Shown here piece by piece: positions 7,550 through 18,186 of a stretch of 64,000 nt of DNA. The notes under the pieces were generated by a model. It had not been told where the DNA came from and did not search any database. It worked only from the letters and a program-made list of their open reading frames with translations. Position 1 is the stretch's first letter. Each line of letters opens with the position of its first letter. The stretch spans positions 1-64,000 of the forward strand of contig NZ_JAJAEL010000035.1 in NCBI RefSeq assembly GCF_020447205.1. The letters are read 5' to 3'. The translations under genes and the position numbers were made by a program. This DNA is from Thalassolituus alkanivorans (lineage in GTDB: Bacteria; Pseudomonadota; Gammaproteobacteria; Pseudomonadales; Oceanobacteraceae).

Positions 7550-8419
7550 TTACCCCAACATCTGCTGCGGCCAGCAGCCACCACTGATGCGTGGCTGACC
7601 ACCGAGATCGCGGCGATTGCTTACCTCAACAAAACCACGGGCGCGCAATAACTCACACACCGCATCGGCCTGCTGATAACCGTGCTCCAGCAATAACCAG
7701 CCATTGGCGCGCAGAAAGTCCGGTGCACGGTCAATAATCAGCGCCAGATCACTCAGGCCATGGTTGTCGGCCACCAGTGCTGAGCGTGGTTCAAAGCGCA
7801 CATCGCCCTGCGCCAGATGTTCATCCTGCTCATCGATATAGGGAGGATTGCTGACGATCAGATCGAAATCGCCACTGACCGCGCTGTACCAGTCCGACTG
7901 CATAAAACTAACGCGTGCAAGCTGATTGCGGACGGCGTTGCTCTGCGCCAGCGCCACCGCATCGGCATTAAAATCAACGCCGGACACCTGCCAGGAAGGT
8001 TGCTCCGACGCCAGCGCCAAAGCAATCGCGCCGGTGCCTGTGCCTAAATCGAGCACCCGGCTGTTGGCCGGCAAAGGTAATTCCAGCGCCCATTCCACCA
8101 GCGTTTCGGTGTCAGCGCGGGGAATTAAGGTTGAAGGGTTCACATTCAGATTAAGCGACCAGAAATCGCGCTCACCCAGCAGATAGGCCACCGGCTCTCC
8201 GGCCAGACGCCGCGCCAGCAAAGCCTCCGCCGCCTGCTGCTGTTCTGCGTTTAATAACCGGTCAGACCAGGTGTAAAGCCAGGTACGGCTCTGCTGCAGC
8301 ACGTGGGCCAGCAGCAATTCGGCATCCAGCCGGGCGCTGTCGGAGCCGGCTTCCAGCTGCGTCCGCGCCTCGGCTAACCAGGCTTCAATGCTCAGCACGG
8401 ATGCCGGATCAGAGATCAT
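7550..8419 (-). CDS. prmC: Peptide chain release factor N5-glutamine methyltransferase
   Basis: A 289-residue SAM-dependent enzyme that methylates the glutamine of the GGQ motif in release factors RF1 and RF2. The SAM site is VLDLGTGTGAIALALA and the catalytic NPPY motif is in SNPPYIDEQDEHL. An N-terminal helical domain (about 1-85) precedes the catalytic domain. The ATG shares one base with the prfA stop (TGATG), so the modifying enzyme is translationally coupled to its substrate RF1, encoded just upstream. Confidence 0.95.
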   Translation of the reverse strand: MISDPASVLSIEAWLAEARTQLEAGSDSARLDAELLLAHVLQQSRTWLYTWSDRLLNAEQQQAAEALLARRLAGEPVAYLLGERDFWSLNLNVNPSTLIPRADTETLVEWALELPLPANSRVLDLGTGTGAIALALASEQPSWQVSGVDFNADAVALAQSNAVRNQLARVSFMQSDWYSAVSGDFDLIVSNPPYIDEQDEHLAQGDVRFEPRSALVADNHGLSDLALIIDRAPDFLRANGWLLLEHGYQQADAVCELLRARGFVEVSNRRDLGGQPRISGGCWPQQMLG

Positions 8420-9504
8420 CAGCCGCCTGCCATCTCAGCCAGCAGATTGGCCTGATGCTCGCGGATTAACGGCTCAATCACCGGCGTCAGGTCGCCCTGC
8501 ACAATTTCGTCGAGCTTATACAGCGTCAGGTTGATACGGTGATCGGTAACCCGGCCCTGCGGATAGTTATAGGTGCGGATACGCTCTGAGCGGTCGCCGG
8601 AGCCGACCAGACTTTTACGCGTCGCCGCCTGTTCAGCCTGCGCGGCCTGACGCTGAGCGTCGCGCAACCGGGTCGCCAGCACCGCCAGCGCCTTGGCGCG
8701 GTTTTTATGCTGCGAACGCTCATCCTGACATTCCACCACCAGCCCGGTTGGCAGGTGCGTAACGCGGATGGCCGAGTCGGTTTTGTTAATGTGCTGACCA
8801 CCGGCACCGGAGGCGCGGAAGGTGTCGATACGCAGATCGTTCTTGTTGATGTCGATCTCTTCTTCGCTCTCAACTTCCGGCATCACCGCCACGGTACAGG
8901 CCGAGGTATGAATACGGCCCTGACTTTCGGTCTCAGGTACCCGCTGCACCCGGTGCGCGCCGGATTCAAACTTCAGCTGTGAATACACATCGGTACCGGA
9001 AATGCGGGTTATCACTTCTTTAAAGCCACCGTGCTCACCTTCGCTGGCACTCATCAGCTCAGTGCGCCAGCCGCGGGTTTCGGCATAACGGGTGTACATA
9101 CGGTACAGATCGCCGGCAAAGATCGCGGCTTCGTCACCGCCGGTACCGGCACGGATTTCAACAATCACGTTGCGGCCATCGTCCGGATCTTTCGGCAACA
9201 GCAGAATTTCCAGCTCATGCGCCAGCTGCTGCAGACGCTCGCCGGCGGCCTGCTCTTCTTCCTCACCCATGGCGCGCATATCCGGATCAGGATCGGCGGC
9301 CAGGGCTTTGGCTTCTGCCAGATCGGCGCCGGCCTGCTCGTAATCGCTGTAGGTCTGGGCAATCACTTCAAGATCGGCATATTCCTTCGACAGCTTGCGG
9401 AAGCGATCCTGATCGTTGGCCGCATCCGGCTCAGACAGCAGATGTCCGACCTCTTCATAACGGTCGCGCAGGTGTTCGAGTTTATTCAGAATCGAGCTTT
9501 TCAT
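8419..9504 (-). CDS. prfA: Peptide chain release factor 1
   Basis: A 361-residue class I release factor that ends translation at UAA and UAG. The peptidyl-hydrolysis motif GGQ is in [18 protein letters not shown]. The stop-codon recognition tripeptide is PET in [20 protein letters not shown], where E. coli has PAT. Length is normal. The gene lies 3 nt after hemA and overlaps prmC by one base, a very common order in gammaproteobacteria. Confidence 0.97.
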   Translation of the reverse strand: MKSSILNKLEHLRDRYEEVGHLLSEPDAANDQDRFRKLSKEYADLEVIAQTYSDYEQAGADLAEAKALAADPDPDMRAMGEEEEQAAGERLQQLAHELEILLLPKDPDDGRNVIVEIRAGTGGDEAAIFAGDLYRMYTRYAETRGWRTELMSASEGEHGGFKEVITRISGTDVYSQLKFESGAHRVQRVPETESQGRIHTSACTVAVMPEVESEEEIDINKNDLRIDTFRASGAGGQHINKTDSAIRVTHLPTGLVVECQDERSQHKNRAKALAVLATRLRDAQRQAAQAEQAATRKSLVGSGDRSERIRTYNYPQGRVTDHRINLTLYKLDEIVQGDLTPVIEPLIREHQANLLAEMAGG

Positions 9505-9507
9505 GGT

Positions 9508-10794
9508 TTATTCGGTATCAGCAGAGGAGGATGGCGCCGCAGGGCTGTTCAGGCTGAACAGTTCGCGGGTCCAGTCGAGCACTTCCAGACGGCCTTCAGC
9601 ACCGGCTTTGCGCAGCGCAGTGGTCGGTGCATGCAGCACCTTATTGCTGAAGGTATGGGCAAACTGGCGCAACACTTTTTCTGCATCGGCACCGTTTTCA
9701 AGTTGTTTCAGCGCTTTGCTGAGCTGTTCTTCACGCAGCGCATCAATACTGCTGCGCAGATCGGTCAGGGTCTGCACCGCATCCAGCGCTTTCAGCTCGC
9801 GCATAAAATGGTCGACGCCGGAGAGAATCAGCTCTTCGGCCTGACGCGCGGCGTCTTCGCGGGAGCGCACGTTTTCTTCGATGATGCTGCGCAGATCGTC
9901 TACCGAATACAGATAGACATCCGACAGCTCGCCGACTTCTTCTTCGATATCGCGCGGTACGGCGATATCGACCATAAACATCGGCTTATGACGGCGTTTT
10001 TTCAGCGCTTTTTCCACCATGCCCTTACCCAGAATCGGCAACGGACTGGCGGTGGATGAAATCACGATATCAGCACGCGGCAGAACATTGGGAATATCTT
10101 CCAGCAGCACCGCTTCGGCATGAAATTCCTGCGCCAGGTTCTGCGCCCGCGCCAGAGTGCGGTTGGCAACAATAATATCGCGCACGCCGGCCTGATACAG
10201 ATGACGGGCCACCAGTTCGATGGTTTCGCCGGCACCAATCAGCAGCGCGCGGCTGTTGGCCATATCGGCAAAGATATGCTGTGCCATACGCACCGCAGCA
10301 AAGGCGACCGACACCGGGTTTTCACCGATGGCGGTATCGGTACGTACGCGTTTGGCAATGGAAAAGGTCTGGCGGAACAGGCGCCCTAACTCGGAGCCGA
10401 CGGTGCCGGCTTCCTGCGCCACCGCAAAGGCCGATTTCATCTGGCCGAGAATCTGCGGCTCGCCCAGCACCAGCGAATCCAGACCGCTGGCAACACGCAT
10501 GGTGTGCTGCACCGCCTGCTCGCTGGTCAGGCAATAGAGGGCCGAATCAAGATCGCGGCGGTCAATATGATGATGACGGACCAGCCAGTCGACGATCACC
10601 TCTTCGCGCAATTCATCAGCCGAGCAGTAAATTTCGGTACGGTTACAGGTCGACAGGATCACCACTTCAGACACAGGGTCCAGAGCCTGCACTTCGCCCA
10701 ACACCGCCGGCATAGACGCCGGATCGAAGGCAACACGCTCACGCACAGCAACCGGTGCTGTTTTATGGTTAATCCCCAGTGCCCAAATACCCAT
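9508..10794 (-). CDS. hemA: Glutamyl-tRNA reductase
   Basis: A 428-residue enzyme that reduces glutamyl-tRNA(Glu) to glutamate-1-semialdehyde, the first committed step of C5 haem synthesis. The catalytic cysteine is in [11 protein letters not shown] and the substrate domain begins [15 protein letters not shown]. The NADPH site is in [17 protein letters not shown], and a helical dimerisation domain follows. The frame continues 38 codons upstream, but the ATG at 10794 gives the standard N-terminus, with only a weak ribosome-binding site. The gene diverges from the TPR lipoprotein gene at 11059. Confidence 0.95.
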   Translation of the reverse strand: MGIWALGINHKTAPVAVRERVAFDPASMPAVLGEVQALDPVSEVVILSTCNRTEIYCSADELREEVIVDWLVRHHHIDRRDLDSALYCLTSEQAVQHTMRVASGLDSLVLGEPQILGQMKSAFAVAQEAGTVGSELGRLFRQTFSIAKRVRTDTAIGENPVSVAFAAVRMAQHIFADMANSRALLIGAGETIELVARHLYQAGVRDIIVANRTLARAQNLAQEFHAEAVLLEDIPNVLPRADIVISSTASPLPILGKGMVEKALKKRRHKPMFMVDIAVPRDIEEEVGELSDVYLYSVDDLRSIIEENVRSREDAARQAEELILSGVDHFMRELKALDAVQTLTDLRSSIDALREEQLSKALKQLENGADAEKVLRQFAHTFSNKVLHAPTTALRKAGAEGRLEVLDWTRELFSLNSPAAPSSSADTE

Positions 10795-11058
10795 GTCGAC
10801 TGACGCTGCTCCCGCTTTCAAACTGCTCCGCTGACAATCATCAGCGGCGGAGTGCCTGACCTGCCCAAAAAACGCCAAGCGTACTGCAACTAAGCAGTCG
10901 CTTTGCACGTCACAGCAGGTGGCGGCTATGCAAAAGCGGGGATTATAAACATCTGGCCGCGGCTTTGCCGCTGAAATCTTTGACTTAAATCGCTATCTGA
11001 CCCTAAATAGCATGCGCTATCTCATACTGGCATCCGAATCATCAGGTCTTCTCTTTAT
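10795..11058. other. Divergent intergenic region between hemA and the TPR lipoprotein gene
   Basis: 264 nt holding the promoters of two divergent operons. On the plus strand a TTGACT at ~10980 is followed at suitable distance by a weak A/T-rich -10 (CTAAAT). No strong minus-strand promoter for hemA and no conserved operator were recognised. Confidence 0.35.
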
Positions 11059-12912
11059 ATGTTTTTTTACATCCGTGAGTCCCGCCGTACCTCTTCTGAG
11101 CGCCCGCCGCTGCCTGTTTTCTTACGTACAGGTCTTTGGCTGGCGCCGCTGTTTTCGGCGCTGATCGTCCTTCCGGGCTGCGCCAGTTTCGGCACCTCAC
11201 CGGCAGCGGATCAGCAACAAAGCGTTCCGGCTGATAACACCCAGCCACAAAGTATTCACTATAAAACCACCCCGCCTACCGGTACCTCAGCCGAACCGGT
11301 CTACCGCCCGATTCCTGCAGCCACACTGTATTCCCTGCTGGTTGCAGAAATGGCCGGCCAGCGCCAGCGCTTTGATATTTCGCTCTACAACTATATGGAT
11401 CAGGCCCGTACCACCCGTGATCCGGCCATTGCCGAACGTGCTGCCCGTATCGCCCAGTATGTTGGCAGCGACACCCACGCCATTGAAGCCGTTGCCATCT
11501 GGCTAGAAGAAGAGCCCGAAAACCCCGCTGCTCACCAGGCGGCAGCCCAGCTATTGATGGAACAGGGCCAGTTCAGCCAGGCACTGGAACATCTGGAGAT
11601 ATTGCAGGATCTTGCCGGCATCAGTCAGTTTGACTATCTGGCTGCGAATGCCGGACAGCTACCGGAGGAACAGCAACAGGCTCTGCTGGCGAAGTTTCAG
11701 CTTCTTTCCAACAAATACCCGGAAAATGCCTCTGTCTGGTACGCACGCGGCATAATGGAACAACACCTGCGCCTCTATCCGGAAGCATTGCTGCATATAG
11801 ATGAAGCGCTGAAACGTAATCCGGCGTATCTGAGTGCCGCCCTGCAGAAAGCACGCATACTGGTGCTGCTGCAACGCTCTGACGACGCTATCGACTGGCT
11901 CGAAGATATTCACGATGACTACCCGGAGCATAAAGGTATCCAGGTTCTGCATGCCCGCATCCTGCTCGAGCAGCGTAAAATGGACAGTGCTCGCGATGCC
12001 TTTGCCAAGCTGCACAAAAATTTCCCCGAAGATTCTGCCATTCTGCTGTCACTGGCCCTGCTGGAAGAAGAACTGGGCCAGCGTGAACAGGCGCGGGAGC
12101 ATCTGTATCAACTGCTGGCCAACCAGTCGCATACAGACGAAGCCCACTTTTATCTGGGTAAAATTGCCCAGGAAGAAGAAGACTACGACACCGCCATTGA
12201 GCAGTACGCTCAGGTCAGCAGTGGCCGTGAATTTCTTGCAGCGCACCTGAAAGCTTCTTATCTGCTGAATGATACCCAGGGGATTGATGCCGCCCGCAGT
12301 TATCTGAATGACCTGCGCGGAGATTTTCCACAACACTCAAGCGAACTGGTACGGATCGAGGTCGACCTGTTATCCGCTGCCGGTCAGCCGGAAGACGCCA
12401 TGGAACTCATCAGCCAGGCACTGAGCGTTGCACCGGAAGACATCAATCTTCTTTATACCCGCGCTATGCTGGCTGAACGTCTGGGGGATCTGAATAAACT
12501 GGAGCAGGATCTGCGCACGGTTATCCGCCTCAGACCAGACCATGCCGAAGCCTTGAATGCACTGGGCTACACCCTCGCCGACCGTACCGACCGCTGGGCT
12601 GAAGCTTTGCCGTTAATTGAGCGTGCACTGGAACTGACACCGGAAAATCCGGCGGTTATCGACAGCCTGGGCTGGATCTACTTCCGCATGGGCAATATCG
12701 AACGCGCCCGTCCACTGCTGAAAAAAGCTTTCGACATGATGAAAGACCATGAAATTGCCGCCCACTACGGTGAACTGTTATGGCTCAGCGGTGATCAGAA
12801 TGAAGCGCGCGACATATGGCTGCAGGGGCTGGAACAAACCCCTGACAGCGAGATTATTCTGCGTACCCTGCAACGCCTGGATATTGATCCGGAAAGCCTG
12901 AGCCAGAATTGA
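11059..12912 (+). CDS. TPR-repeat outer-membrane lipoprotein
   Basis: A 617-residue protein with an N-terminal hydrophobic segment ending in the lipobox LPGC (Cys41), so it is probably lipidated. The positively charged part before the signal is unusually long (~20 residues), and no good ribosome-binding site precedes this ATG. Most of the rest is helical TPR repeats (for example ASVWYARGIMEQHLRLYPEA and AEALNALGYTLADRTDRW). Its position just before lolB-ispE-tRNA-Gln-prs matches an uncharacterised TPR lipoprotein gene in Pseudomonas. It overlaps the longest lolB frame but not the lolB start chosen here. A scaffold role at the envelope is inferred only from the fold. Confidence 0.85.
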   Translation: MFFYIRESRRTSSERPPLPVFLRTGLWLAPLFSALIVLPGCASFGTSPAADQQQSVPADNTQPQSIHYKTTPPTGTSAEPVYRPIPAATLYSLLVAEMAGQRQRFDISLYNYMDQARTTRDPAIAERAARIAQYVGSDTHAIEAVAIWLEEEPENPAAHQAAAQLLMEQGQFSQALEHLEILQDLAGISQFDYLAANAGQLPEEQQQALLAKFQLLSNKYPENASVWYARGIMEQHLRLYPEALLHIDEALKRNPAYLSAALQKARILVLLQRSDDAIDWLEDIHDDYPEHKGIQVLHARILLEQRKMDSARDAFAKLHKNFPEDSAILLSLALLEEELGQREQAREHLYQLLANQSHTDEAHFYLGKIAQEEEDYDTAIEQYAQVSSGREFLAAHLKASYLLNDTQGIDAARSYLNDLRGDFPQHSSELVRIEVDLLSAAGQPEDAMELISQALSVAPEDINLLYTRAMLAERLGDLNKLEQDLRTVIRLRPDHAEALNALGYTLADRTDRWAEALPLIERALELTPENPAVIDSLGWIYFRMGNIERARPLLKKAFDMMKDHEIAAHYGELLWLSGDQNEARDIWLQGLEQTPDSEIILRTLQRLDIDPESLSQN

Positions 12913-12923
12913 TCAGACCTGCC

Positions 12924-13517
12924 ATGACCATCAGAACCACGCTTACAACACTGCTCCTGCTGACGCTGCTCAGCGGCTGCAGCAGCCTGCTGCCGAAGCC
13001 AGAGGGCGGCAAACAGAACCTGCAAAGCAGCCTCAATCACCTGCAGCAGTGGCAGGTGCGCGGTAAATTATCGGTGACCTCACCCGATGACAGCGTTACC
13101 GGCTACCTGACCTGGGAACAGGATAAACAAAGCTATGACCTGTTTATTTCCGGCCCCTTCGGTTCCGGCGCTTCCCGTCTGCAGGGTAATGCCCGCCAGG
13201 CTGAGCTGACCTTACCCGGTTGGGACAAACCACAGCGCGCGCGCACTCCCGAGCAACTGATGCTGGCTCATATGGGCTGGAATTTTCCGGTGACCGACAT
13301 CCGCTACTGGGTAAAAGGCCAGGCCAGCCCCAATGCGGCGGCAACCGGCAAGTACGATGAGCATGGCCTGCTTACGCATCTGCAACAGCATGGCTGGGAT
13401 ATCCGTTTCTCCCGCTACCAGCAGCATGGCGATTACTGGCTGCCCGGCCTGATTAAAATATCCGGCCACGATTTCCGTTTTGTATTTTCGATCAAAGAGT
13501 GGACTGTTAATGGCTGA
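12924..13517 (+). CDS. lolB: Outer-membrane lipoprotein insertion protein LolB
   Basis: A 197-residue lipoprotein that accepts lipoproteins from periplasmic LolA and inserts them in the outer membrane. The signal ends in the lipobox LSGC. The LolB half-barrel follows ([30 protein letters not shown]). The ATG at 12924 starts a normal signal peptide ([15 protein letters not shown]); a TTG at 12909 would add five residues and is less likely. The gene follows the TPR lipoprotein closely and overlaps ispE by 8 nt. Confidence 0.93.
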   Translation: MTIRTTLTTLLLLTLLSGCSSLLPKPEGGKQNLQSSLNHLQQWQVRGKLSVTSPDDSVTGYLTWEQDKQSYDLFISGPFGSGASRLQGNARQAELTLPGWDKPQRARTPEQLMLAHMGWNFPVTDIRYWVKGQASPNAAATGKYDEHGLLTHLQQHGWDIRFSRYQQHGDYWLPGLIKISGHDFRFVFSIKEWTVNG

Positions 13518-14391
13518 TCTGCCTGAAAACACTGGCTGGCTGAGCGTGCCAGCGCCGGCCAAACTGAACCTGATGCTGCACATCACCGGGCGCAGGGATG
13601 ACGGCTACCATAACCTGCAGACCCTGTTTCAGTTCGTTGACCATGGTGATGAGCTGCACTTTAAATTACGCAACGATGGCGACCTGACACTGAGCCCGGC
13701 CATTGAAGGTGTCGACTTCGAAGACAATCTGATCATCCGCGCCGCGCGCCTGCTGCAAGAAAAATCTGAAAAAACATCCGGAAAAACACTGGGTGCCGAT
13801 ATCCGGCTGGATAAAAAACTGCCCATGGGTGGCGGTCTTGGCGGTGGAAGTTCTGATGCAGCAACGACCCTGCTGGCACTGAATCAGCTATGGAATCTGC
13901 AACTGTCTTTCGACGAACTGGCGTCACTCGGACTCACTCTCGGAGCCGACGTTCCAGTGTTTGTGCGGGGTGAAGCGGCCTTTGCCGAAGGCGTGGGGGA
14001 GATACTGACCCCGGTACCGGAGCTGGACGAACCCTGGTATCTGGTGGTGTGCCCGCAAGTCCATGTTAATACAGGAAAAATTTTTTCACATAAGGGTTTG
14101 ACAAGGGATACGGACCCCATTAATATTCGCACCGCGCTGAGGCAAGGGGGCAGAAATGACTGCCAGGCAATAGTCTCAATGTTGTATCCAGAAGTTGGTA
14201 ACACATTGAATTTGCTAAATAAATTTTCCTTTGCTAAGATGACGGGCACTGGAGCTTGTATATTCTCAAGCTTCGGCTCTGAAACAGAAGCCATCAGTGT
14301 TTCTGCGCAGTTACCGGCCGAATATAAAGTCTTTGTGGCTAAGGGTGTTAACCAATCACCTGCACATAAGGTATTATTCGGACCGTCTTAA
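13510..14391 (+). CDS. ispE: 4-diphosphocytidyl-2-C-methyl-D-erythritol kinase
   Basis: A 293-residue GHMP-family kinase of the non-mevalonate (MEP) isoprenoid pathway. The substrate motif is [20 protein letters not shown] and the ATP-binding GHMP loop is [15 protein letters not shown] chose the ATG at 13510 ([10 protein letters not shown]), preceded by AGTGG, over an in-frame start 30 nt upstream. It overlaps lolB by 8 nt and lies 6 nt before tRNA-Gln. The last ~300 nt are more A/T-rich than the first part of the gene. Confidence 0.95.
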   Translation: MADLPENTGWLSVPAPAKLNLMLHITGRRDDGYHNLQTLFQFVDHGDELHFKLRNDGDLTLSPAIEGVDFEDNLIIRAARLLQEKSEKTSGKTLGADIRLDKKLPMGGGLGGGSSDAATTLLALNQLWNLQLSFDELASLGLTLGADVPVFVRGEAAFAEGVGEILTPVPELDEPWYLVVCPQVHVNTGKIFSHKGLTRDTDPINIRTALRQGGRNDCQAIVSMLYPEVGNTLNLLNKFSFAKMTGTGACIFSSFGSETEAISVSAQLPAEYKVFVAKGVNQSPAHKVLFGPS

Positions 14392-14397
14392 AGTTGC

Positions 14398-14472
14398 TGG
14401 GGTGTCGCCAAGTGGTAAGGCAACGGGTTTTGATCCCGTCATTCGTAGGTTCGAGTCCTACCACCTCAGCCA
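14398..14472 (+). tRNA. tRNA-Gln (anticodon TTG)
   Basis: A complete 75-nt cloverleaf with encoded CCA. The acceptor TGGGGTG pairs with CACCTCA (one G-T pair). The D arm is GCCAAGTGGTAAGGC. The anticodon stem ACGGG/CCCGT encloses the loop TTTTGAT with anticodon TTG. The T arm is GTAGG-TTCGAGT-CCTAC. The ispE-tRNA-Gln-prs order is conserved in related gammaproteobacteria. Confidence 0.97.
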
Positions 14473-14519
14473 ATTCTCTTTCCTTCCATCATTGAACAAT
14501 TACATCAAAGGGGACAACT

Positions 14520-15461
14520 GTGTCTAAGTTGATGGTTTTTACCGGTAACGCTAACCCGGAGCTCGCTAAGCTCGTTGTTGAGCGTCTCGATATTCCCCTT
14601 GGCGAAGCCACTGTTGGCAAGTTCAGTGATGGTGAAATAACCATCGAAATCAATGAGAACGTGCGTGGTAAGGATGTGTTTATCATCCAGCCTACCTGTG
14701 CACCGACTAACGATAACCTGATGGAAATCCTGCTGATGGCTGATGGCCTGCGCCGCGCATCAGCCAGCCGTATCACTGCGGTTGTTCCCTACTTCGGTTA
14801 TGCCCGTCAGGATCGTCGTCCGCGTTCTGCCCGTGTACCTATCAGTGCCCGTGCAGTTGCCGACATGATGTCGACTGCCGGCATCGACCGCGTTCTGACC
14901 GTTGACCTGCACGCTGACCAGATCCAGGGCTTCTTCGATGTTCCTGTTGATAACGTCTACGGCTCTCCGGTACTGATTGATGACCTTGAGCGTCAGGCTT
15001 ACGAAGACCTGATCGTTGTGTCTCCGGACATCGGCGGTGTTGTTCGTGCCCGCGCAATCGCTAAGCAGCTGAACGTTGACCTGGCGATCATCGACAAACG
15101 TCGTCCAAAAGCCAACGTTTCTGAAGTTATGCATATTATCGGTGATGTTTCCGGCCGTACCTGTGTACTGGTTGACGACATGGTCGATACCGCCGGCACC
15201 CTGTGCCACGCAGCCAAAGCTCTGAAAGAGTTCGGTGCGAAAAAAGTTGTCGCCTACTGTACACATCCTGTACTATCCGGCCCCGCTGTTGAGCGTCTGG
15301 CCAGTGCTGAACTGGATGAGCTGGTTGTTACCGACACCATCCCGCTGTCTGAAGCTGCTAAATCCATTGGCCGCATCCGCCAACTGACCATTGCTGGTCT
15401 GCTGGCTGAAGCTGTACGCCGGGTAAATAACGAAGAATCCATCAGTGCGATGTTTCGTTAA
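14520..15461 (+). CDS. prs: Ribose-phosphate pyrophosphokinase (PRPP synthase)
   Basis: A 313-residue cytosolic enzyme making PRPP from ribose-5-phosphate and ATP for nucleotide, histidine and tryptophan synthesis. Visible motifs are the catalytic flexible-loop region [10 protein letters not shown], the metal site [12 protein letters not shown] and the PRPP-binding loop [13 protein letters not shown]. The start is GTG at 14520, preceded by AAAGGGGAC at good distance. The ATG a few codons later would remove the first strand. The gene follows tRNA-Gln by 47 nt. Confidence 0.96.
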   Translation: MSKLMVFTGNANPELAKLVVERLDIPLGEATVGKFSDGEITIEINENVRGKDVFIIQPTCAPTNDNLMEILLMADGLRRASASRITAVVPYFGYARQDRRPRSARVPISARAVADMMSTAGIDRVLTVDLHADQIQGFFDVPVDNVYGSPVLIDDLERQAYEDLIVVSPDIGGVVRARAIAKQLNVDLAIIDKRRPKANVSEVMHIIGDVSGRTCVLVDDMVDTAGTLCHAAKALKEFGAKKVVAYCTHPVLSGPAVERLASAELDELVVTDTIPLSEAAKSIGRIRQLTIAGLLAEAVRRVNNEESISAMFR

Positions 15462-15491
15462 GCCATAACAGCATACAAAACGATTTTTCGG

Positions 15492-15527
15492 GCCGTTTGA
15501 GCTGGTCGCAAGCTCAAACGGCTTTTT
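15492..15527 (+). terminator. Rho-independent terminator after prs
   Basis: A 12-bp perfect stem (GCCGTTTGAGCT / AGCTCAAACGGC) with a 7-nt loop followed by five T residues. Confidence 0.88.
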
Positions 15528-15552
15528 ATGTCAAAACCATGAGGAAATACCC

Positions 15553-16179
15553 ATGTCAGAATTTAATCTGTCAGCTGAACTTCGCGAAGATGCGGGGAAA
15601 GGTGCGAGCCGCCGCCTGCGTCGCGAAAACGCCGTACCAGCCATCGTTTACGGTGGTAAAGCCGGTGGTAACGATCGCAAGCCACAAGCCATCGTTCTGA
15701 AAGCTAACGAGCTGAACAAAGTACTGGAAAACGAAGCGTTCTACAGCAGCGTGATCACCCTGACTATCGGTGAAAAAGCCGAGCAGGTTGTTCTGAAAGA
15801 TCTGCAGCGTCACCCATCCAAAGCTCTGATCTGGCACGCTGACTTTCTGCGTGTAAGCAAAACCACCAAGATCAAAGCTCACGTACCTCTGCACTTCATC
15901 AATGAAGAAAGCTGTGTAGGCGTGAAAACCGGTGGTGGCAAAATCGCTCACCAGCTGACCAGCCTGGACATCATCTGTAACGCTGGCGACCTGCCTGAGT
16001 TCATCGAAGTAGATCTGGCCAACGTTGAAGCTGGCTCCGTGATCCACCTGTCTGATCTGAAACTGCCAAAAGGCGTTGAGTCTCTGGCTCTGTCTCACGG
16101 CCCAGAGCACGACACTTCTGTTGTTACTGTTATCGCTCCTAAAGGCGGCGACAGCGAAGAAGAAGCAGCTGCCGAGTAA
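15553..16179 (+). CDS. rplY: 50S ribosomal protein L25/Ctc
   Basis: 208 residues, the long two-domain (Ctc/TL5) form: the N-terminal 5S rRNA-binding L25 barrel (~1-95, LREDAGKGASRRLRRENAVP and VLKDLQRHPSKALIWHADFL) and a C-terminal beta domain (~100-195, VPLHFINEESCVGVK). The acidic tail GDSEEEAAAE is common in this group. It lies between clear terminators, so it is probably a single-gene transcript. The GAGGAAAT site 6-7 nt before the ATG is good. Codon use is that of a highly expressed gene. Confidence 0.96.
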   Translation: MSEFNLSAELREDAGKGASRRLRRENAVPAIVYGGKAGGNDRKPQAIVLKANELNKVLENEAFYSSVITLTIGEKAEQVVLKDLQRHPSKALIWHADFLRVSKTTKIKAHVPLHFINEESCVGVKTGGGKIAHQLTSLDIICNAGDLPEFIEVDLANVEAGSVIHLSDLKLPKGVESLALSHGPEHDTSVVTVIAPKGGDSEEEAAAE

Positions 16180-16195
16180 TTCCGGTTGCTGTAGC

Positions 16196-16224
16196 AAAAA
16201 AGCGGGGCTGGTCCCCGCTTTTTT
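16196..16224 (+). terminator. Rho-independent terminator after rplY
   Basis: An AAAAAAGCGGGG / CCCCGCTTTTTT stem with a 5-nt loop. The T-run lies on both strands, but the context fits termination of rplY. Confidence 0.9.
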
Positions 16225-16257
16225 ATTGGTGATTCTTTATCATCGGATATCGACATC

Positions 16258-16845
16258 ATGTCTGACCCTATTCAATTGATCGTAGGCCTGGGCAACCCCG
16301 GCGCCGAATACGAGCATACCCGTCACAATGCGGGCGCCTGGCTGGTTGAACGCCTGGCGCAGAACGAACGCATCAGTCTCAGCCCGGACAAAAAATTCTC
16401 CGGTCGCGCCGGTAAAGGCCGCCTCGGCGGGCAGGATTGCTGGTTACTGATTCCCACGACTTTTATGAACCTCAGCGGACAGGCCGTACAGGCGCTGGCC
16501 AACTTTTATAAGCTGAAACCGGAACAGATTCTGGTGGTTCATGACGAGCTGGACTTACCTCCCGGCACAGCCAAATTCAAATTTGGCGGCGGTCACGGTG
16601 GCCAGAATGGCCTGCGCGATATCATCAGCAAGCTTGGCAACAACCAGAATTTTCACCGCCTGCGTATCGGTATCGGCCATCCTGGTGACAAATCCCAGGT
16701 CACCGGCCATGTACTGGGCCGCGCCAGCAAGAGCGACCAGCAGGCCATTGATGCGGTGATCGATGAAGCCTTACGCGTTCTGCCCGATGCACTGGGCGGC
16801 GACCTGGCCAAAGCCATGAATCGACTTCATTCATTTAAAGGGTAA
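16258..16845 (+). CDS. pth: Peptidyl-tRNA hydrolase
   Basis: A 195-residue enzyme that releases peptides from peptidyl-tRNAs that drop off ribosomes. Motifs are [20 protein letters not shown] with the catalytic His, [15 protein letters not shown], and [11 protein letters not shown] with the catalytic Asp. [14 protein letters not shown] and [10 protein letters not shown] follow. Length is standard. The rplY-pth-ychF order is conserved in gammaproteobacteria. Confidence 0.97.
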   Translation: MSDPIQLIVGLGNPGAEYEHTRHNAGAWLVERLAQNERISLSPDKKFSGRAGKGRLGGQDCWLLIPTTFMNLSGQAVQALANFYKLKPEQILVVHDELDLPPGTAKFKFGGGHGGQNGLRDIISKLGNNQNFHRLRIGIGHPGDKSQVTGHVLGRASKSDQQAIDAVIDEALRVLPDALGGDLAKAMNRLHSFKG

Positions 16846-16902
16846 AATACCCGCCAAATTTTAACGCTGTTACGGCAGCAGTACGGATCACAGGATACTT
16901 TT

Positions 16903-17994
16903 ATGGGCTTTAAATGCGGTATCGTTGGCTTACCCAACGTCGGCAAATCCACACTGTTCAATGCACTGACCAAATCCGGTATTGCCGCCGAGAACTTTCC
17001 GTTCTGTACCATTGAACCCAACTCCGGTGTGGTTGCCATGCCTGACAAGCGCCTGGATGAGCTGGCAACCATCGTAAAACCTGAGCGTGTTGTGCCAACC
17101 TCAATGGAGTTTGTGGACATTGCTGGTCTGGTTGCCGGCGCGTCCAAAGGTGAAGGCCTGGGCAACCAGTTCCTCGCCAATATCCGCGAAACCGACGCCA
17201 TCGCTCACGTTGTGCGCTGCTTCGAAGACGACAACGTGATCCACGTTGCCAACCGCGTCAGCCCGGCCGACGACATCGACATCATCAATACCGAACTGGT
17301 ACTGGCCGATCTGGAATCCTGTGAGAAGCAGCTGCAGCGCATTACCCGCGTTGCCAAAGGTGGTGACAAAGACGCCATTGCACAGAAAGCACTGCTGGAA
17401 CGTCTGATTCCGCATTTCGAACAGGGCAAAACCGCCCGCATGCTGGAACTGAACGACGACGAGCGCAAGCTGGCGCGCACCTTCCACCTGCTGACCATCA
17501 AGCCAACCATGTACATCGCCAACGTGGCGGAAGACGGCTTTGAAAACAACCCGCACCTCGATGTGGTGCGTGGTATTGCCGAGTCGGAAGGCGCCTCCGT
17601 TGTGGTGGTCTGCAACAAGATCGAAGCCGAAATTTCCGAGCTGGACGATGAAGACAAACTCGAATTCCTGCAGGAAATGGGCATGGAAGAACCGGGGCTG
17701 GATCGTGTAATCCGTTCCGGTTACGAGTTGCTGGGTCTGCAGACTTACTTCACCGCCGGCGTGAAAGAAGTACGCGCCTGGACCATCAAAATCGGTGATA
17801 CCGCACCACGCGCAGCCGCCGCGATTCACACCGACTTTGAACGTGGTTTTATCCGTGCCGAAGTGATTGGTTATAACGACTTTATCCAGTACAAAGGCGA
17901 AGCCGGTGCCAAAGAAGCCGGTAAATGGCGTCTGGAAGGTAAAGAGTACATCGTTAAAGACGGCGATGTAGTGCACTTCCGCTTTAATGTGTGA
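16903..17994 (+). CDS. ychF: Redox-regulated ATPase YchF (OLA1 family)
   Basis: A 363-residue TRAFAC P-loop protein of the Obg group that prefers ATP and associates with ribosomes. The P-loop is [14 protein letters not shown], switch II is [17 protein letters not shown], and the altered nucleotide-specificity motif is in [12 protein letters not shown]-terminal TGS domain ([20 protein letters not shown], ending [12 protein letters not shown]) follows a coiled-coil region. It lies 57 nt after pth and ends in a terminator. Confidence 0.96.
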   Translation: MGFKCGIVGLPNVGKSTLFNALTKSGIAAENFPFCTIEPNSGVVAMPDKRLDELATIVKPERVVPTSMEFVDIAGLVAGASKGEGLGNQFLANIRETDAIAHVVRCFEDDNVIHVANRVSPADDIDIINTELVLADLESCEKQLQRITRVAKGGDKDAIAQKALLERLIPHFEQGKTARMLELNDDERKLARTFHLLTIKPTMYIANVAEDGFENNPHLDVVRGIAESEGASVVVVCNKIEAEISELDDEDKLEFLQEMGMEEPGLDRVIRSGYELLGLQTYFTAGVKEVRAWTIKIGDTAPRAAAAIHTDFERGFIRAEVIGYNDFIQYKGEAGAKEAGKWRLEGKEYIVKDGDVVHFRFNV

Positions 17995-18035
17995 AGCCTG
18001 ACAGGAAAAACTCCGCTACACATACCGCAAAGAAT

Positions 18036-18059
18036 AAAAGCGCCTCAGGGCGCTTTTTT
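18036..18059 (+). terminator. Rho-independent terminator after ychF
   Basis: An AAAAGCGCC / GGCGCTTTT stem with a 4-nt loop and a run of six T residues, 42 nt after the ychF stop. Confidence 0.88.
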
Positions 18060-18186
18060 ATTATCTGCAGCAATATAGGCCAACCTGAATCAACCATCTG
18101 GGCAATCCGGTGGATGACTGTCGCACTTTACCCAAATCCATCACTATACTCTTTCAACTGAAACTTAAGTCGACCCGGAGCCCTGC

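Noticed and set aside
9031-10059. A 342-codon plus-strand frame antisense to prfA and hemA
   Set aside because: Both genes on the other strand are certain. Long antisense frames are expected from the GC-rich third codon positions of these genes.
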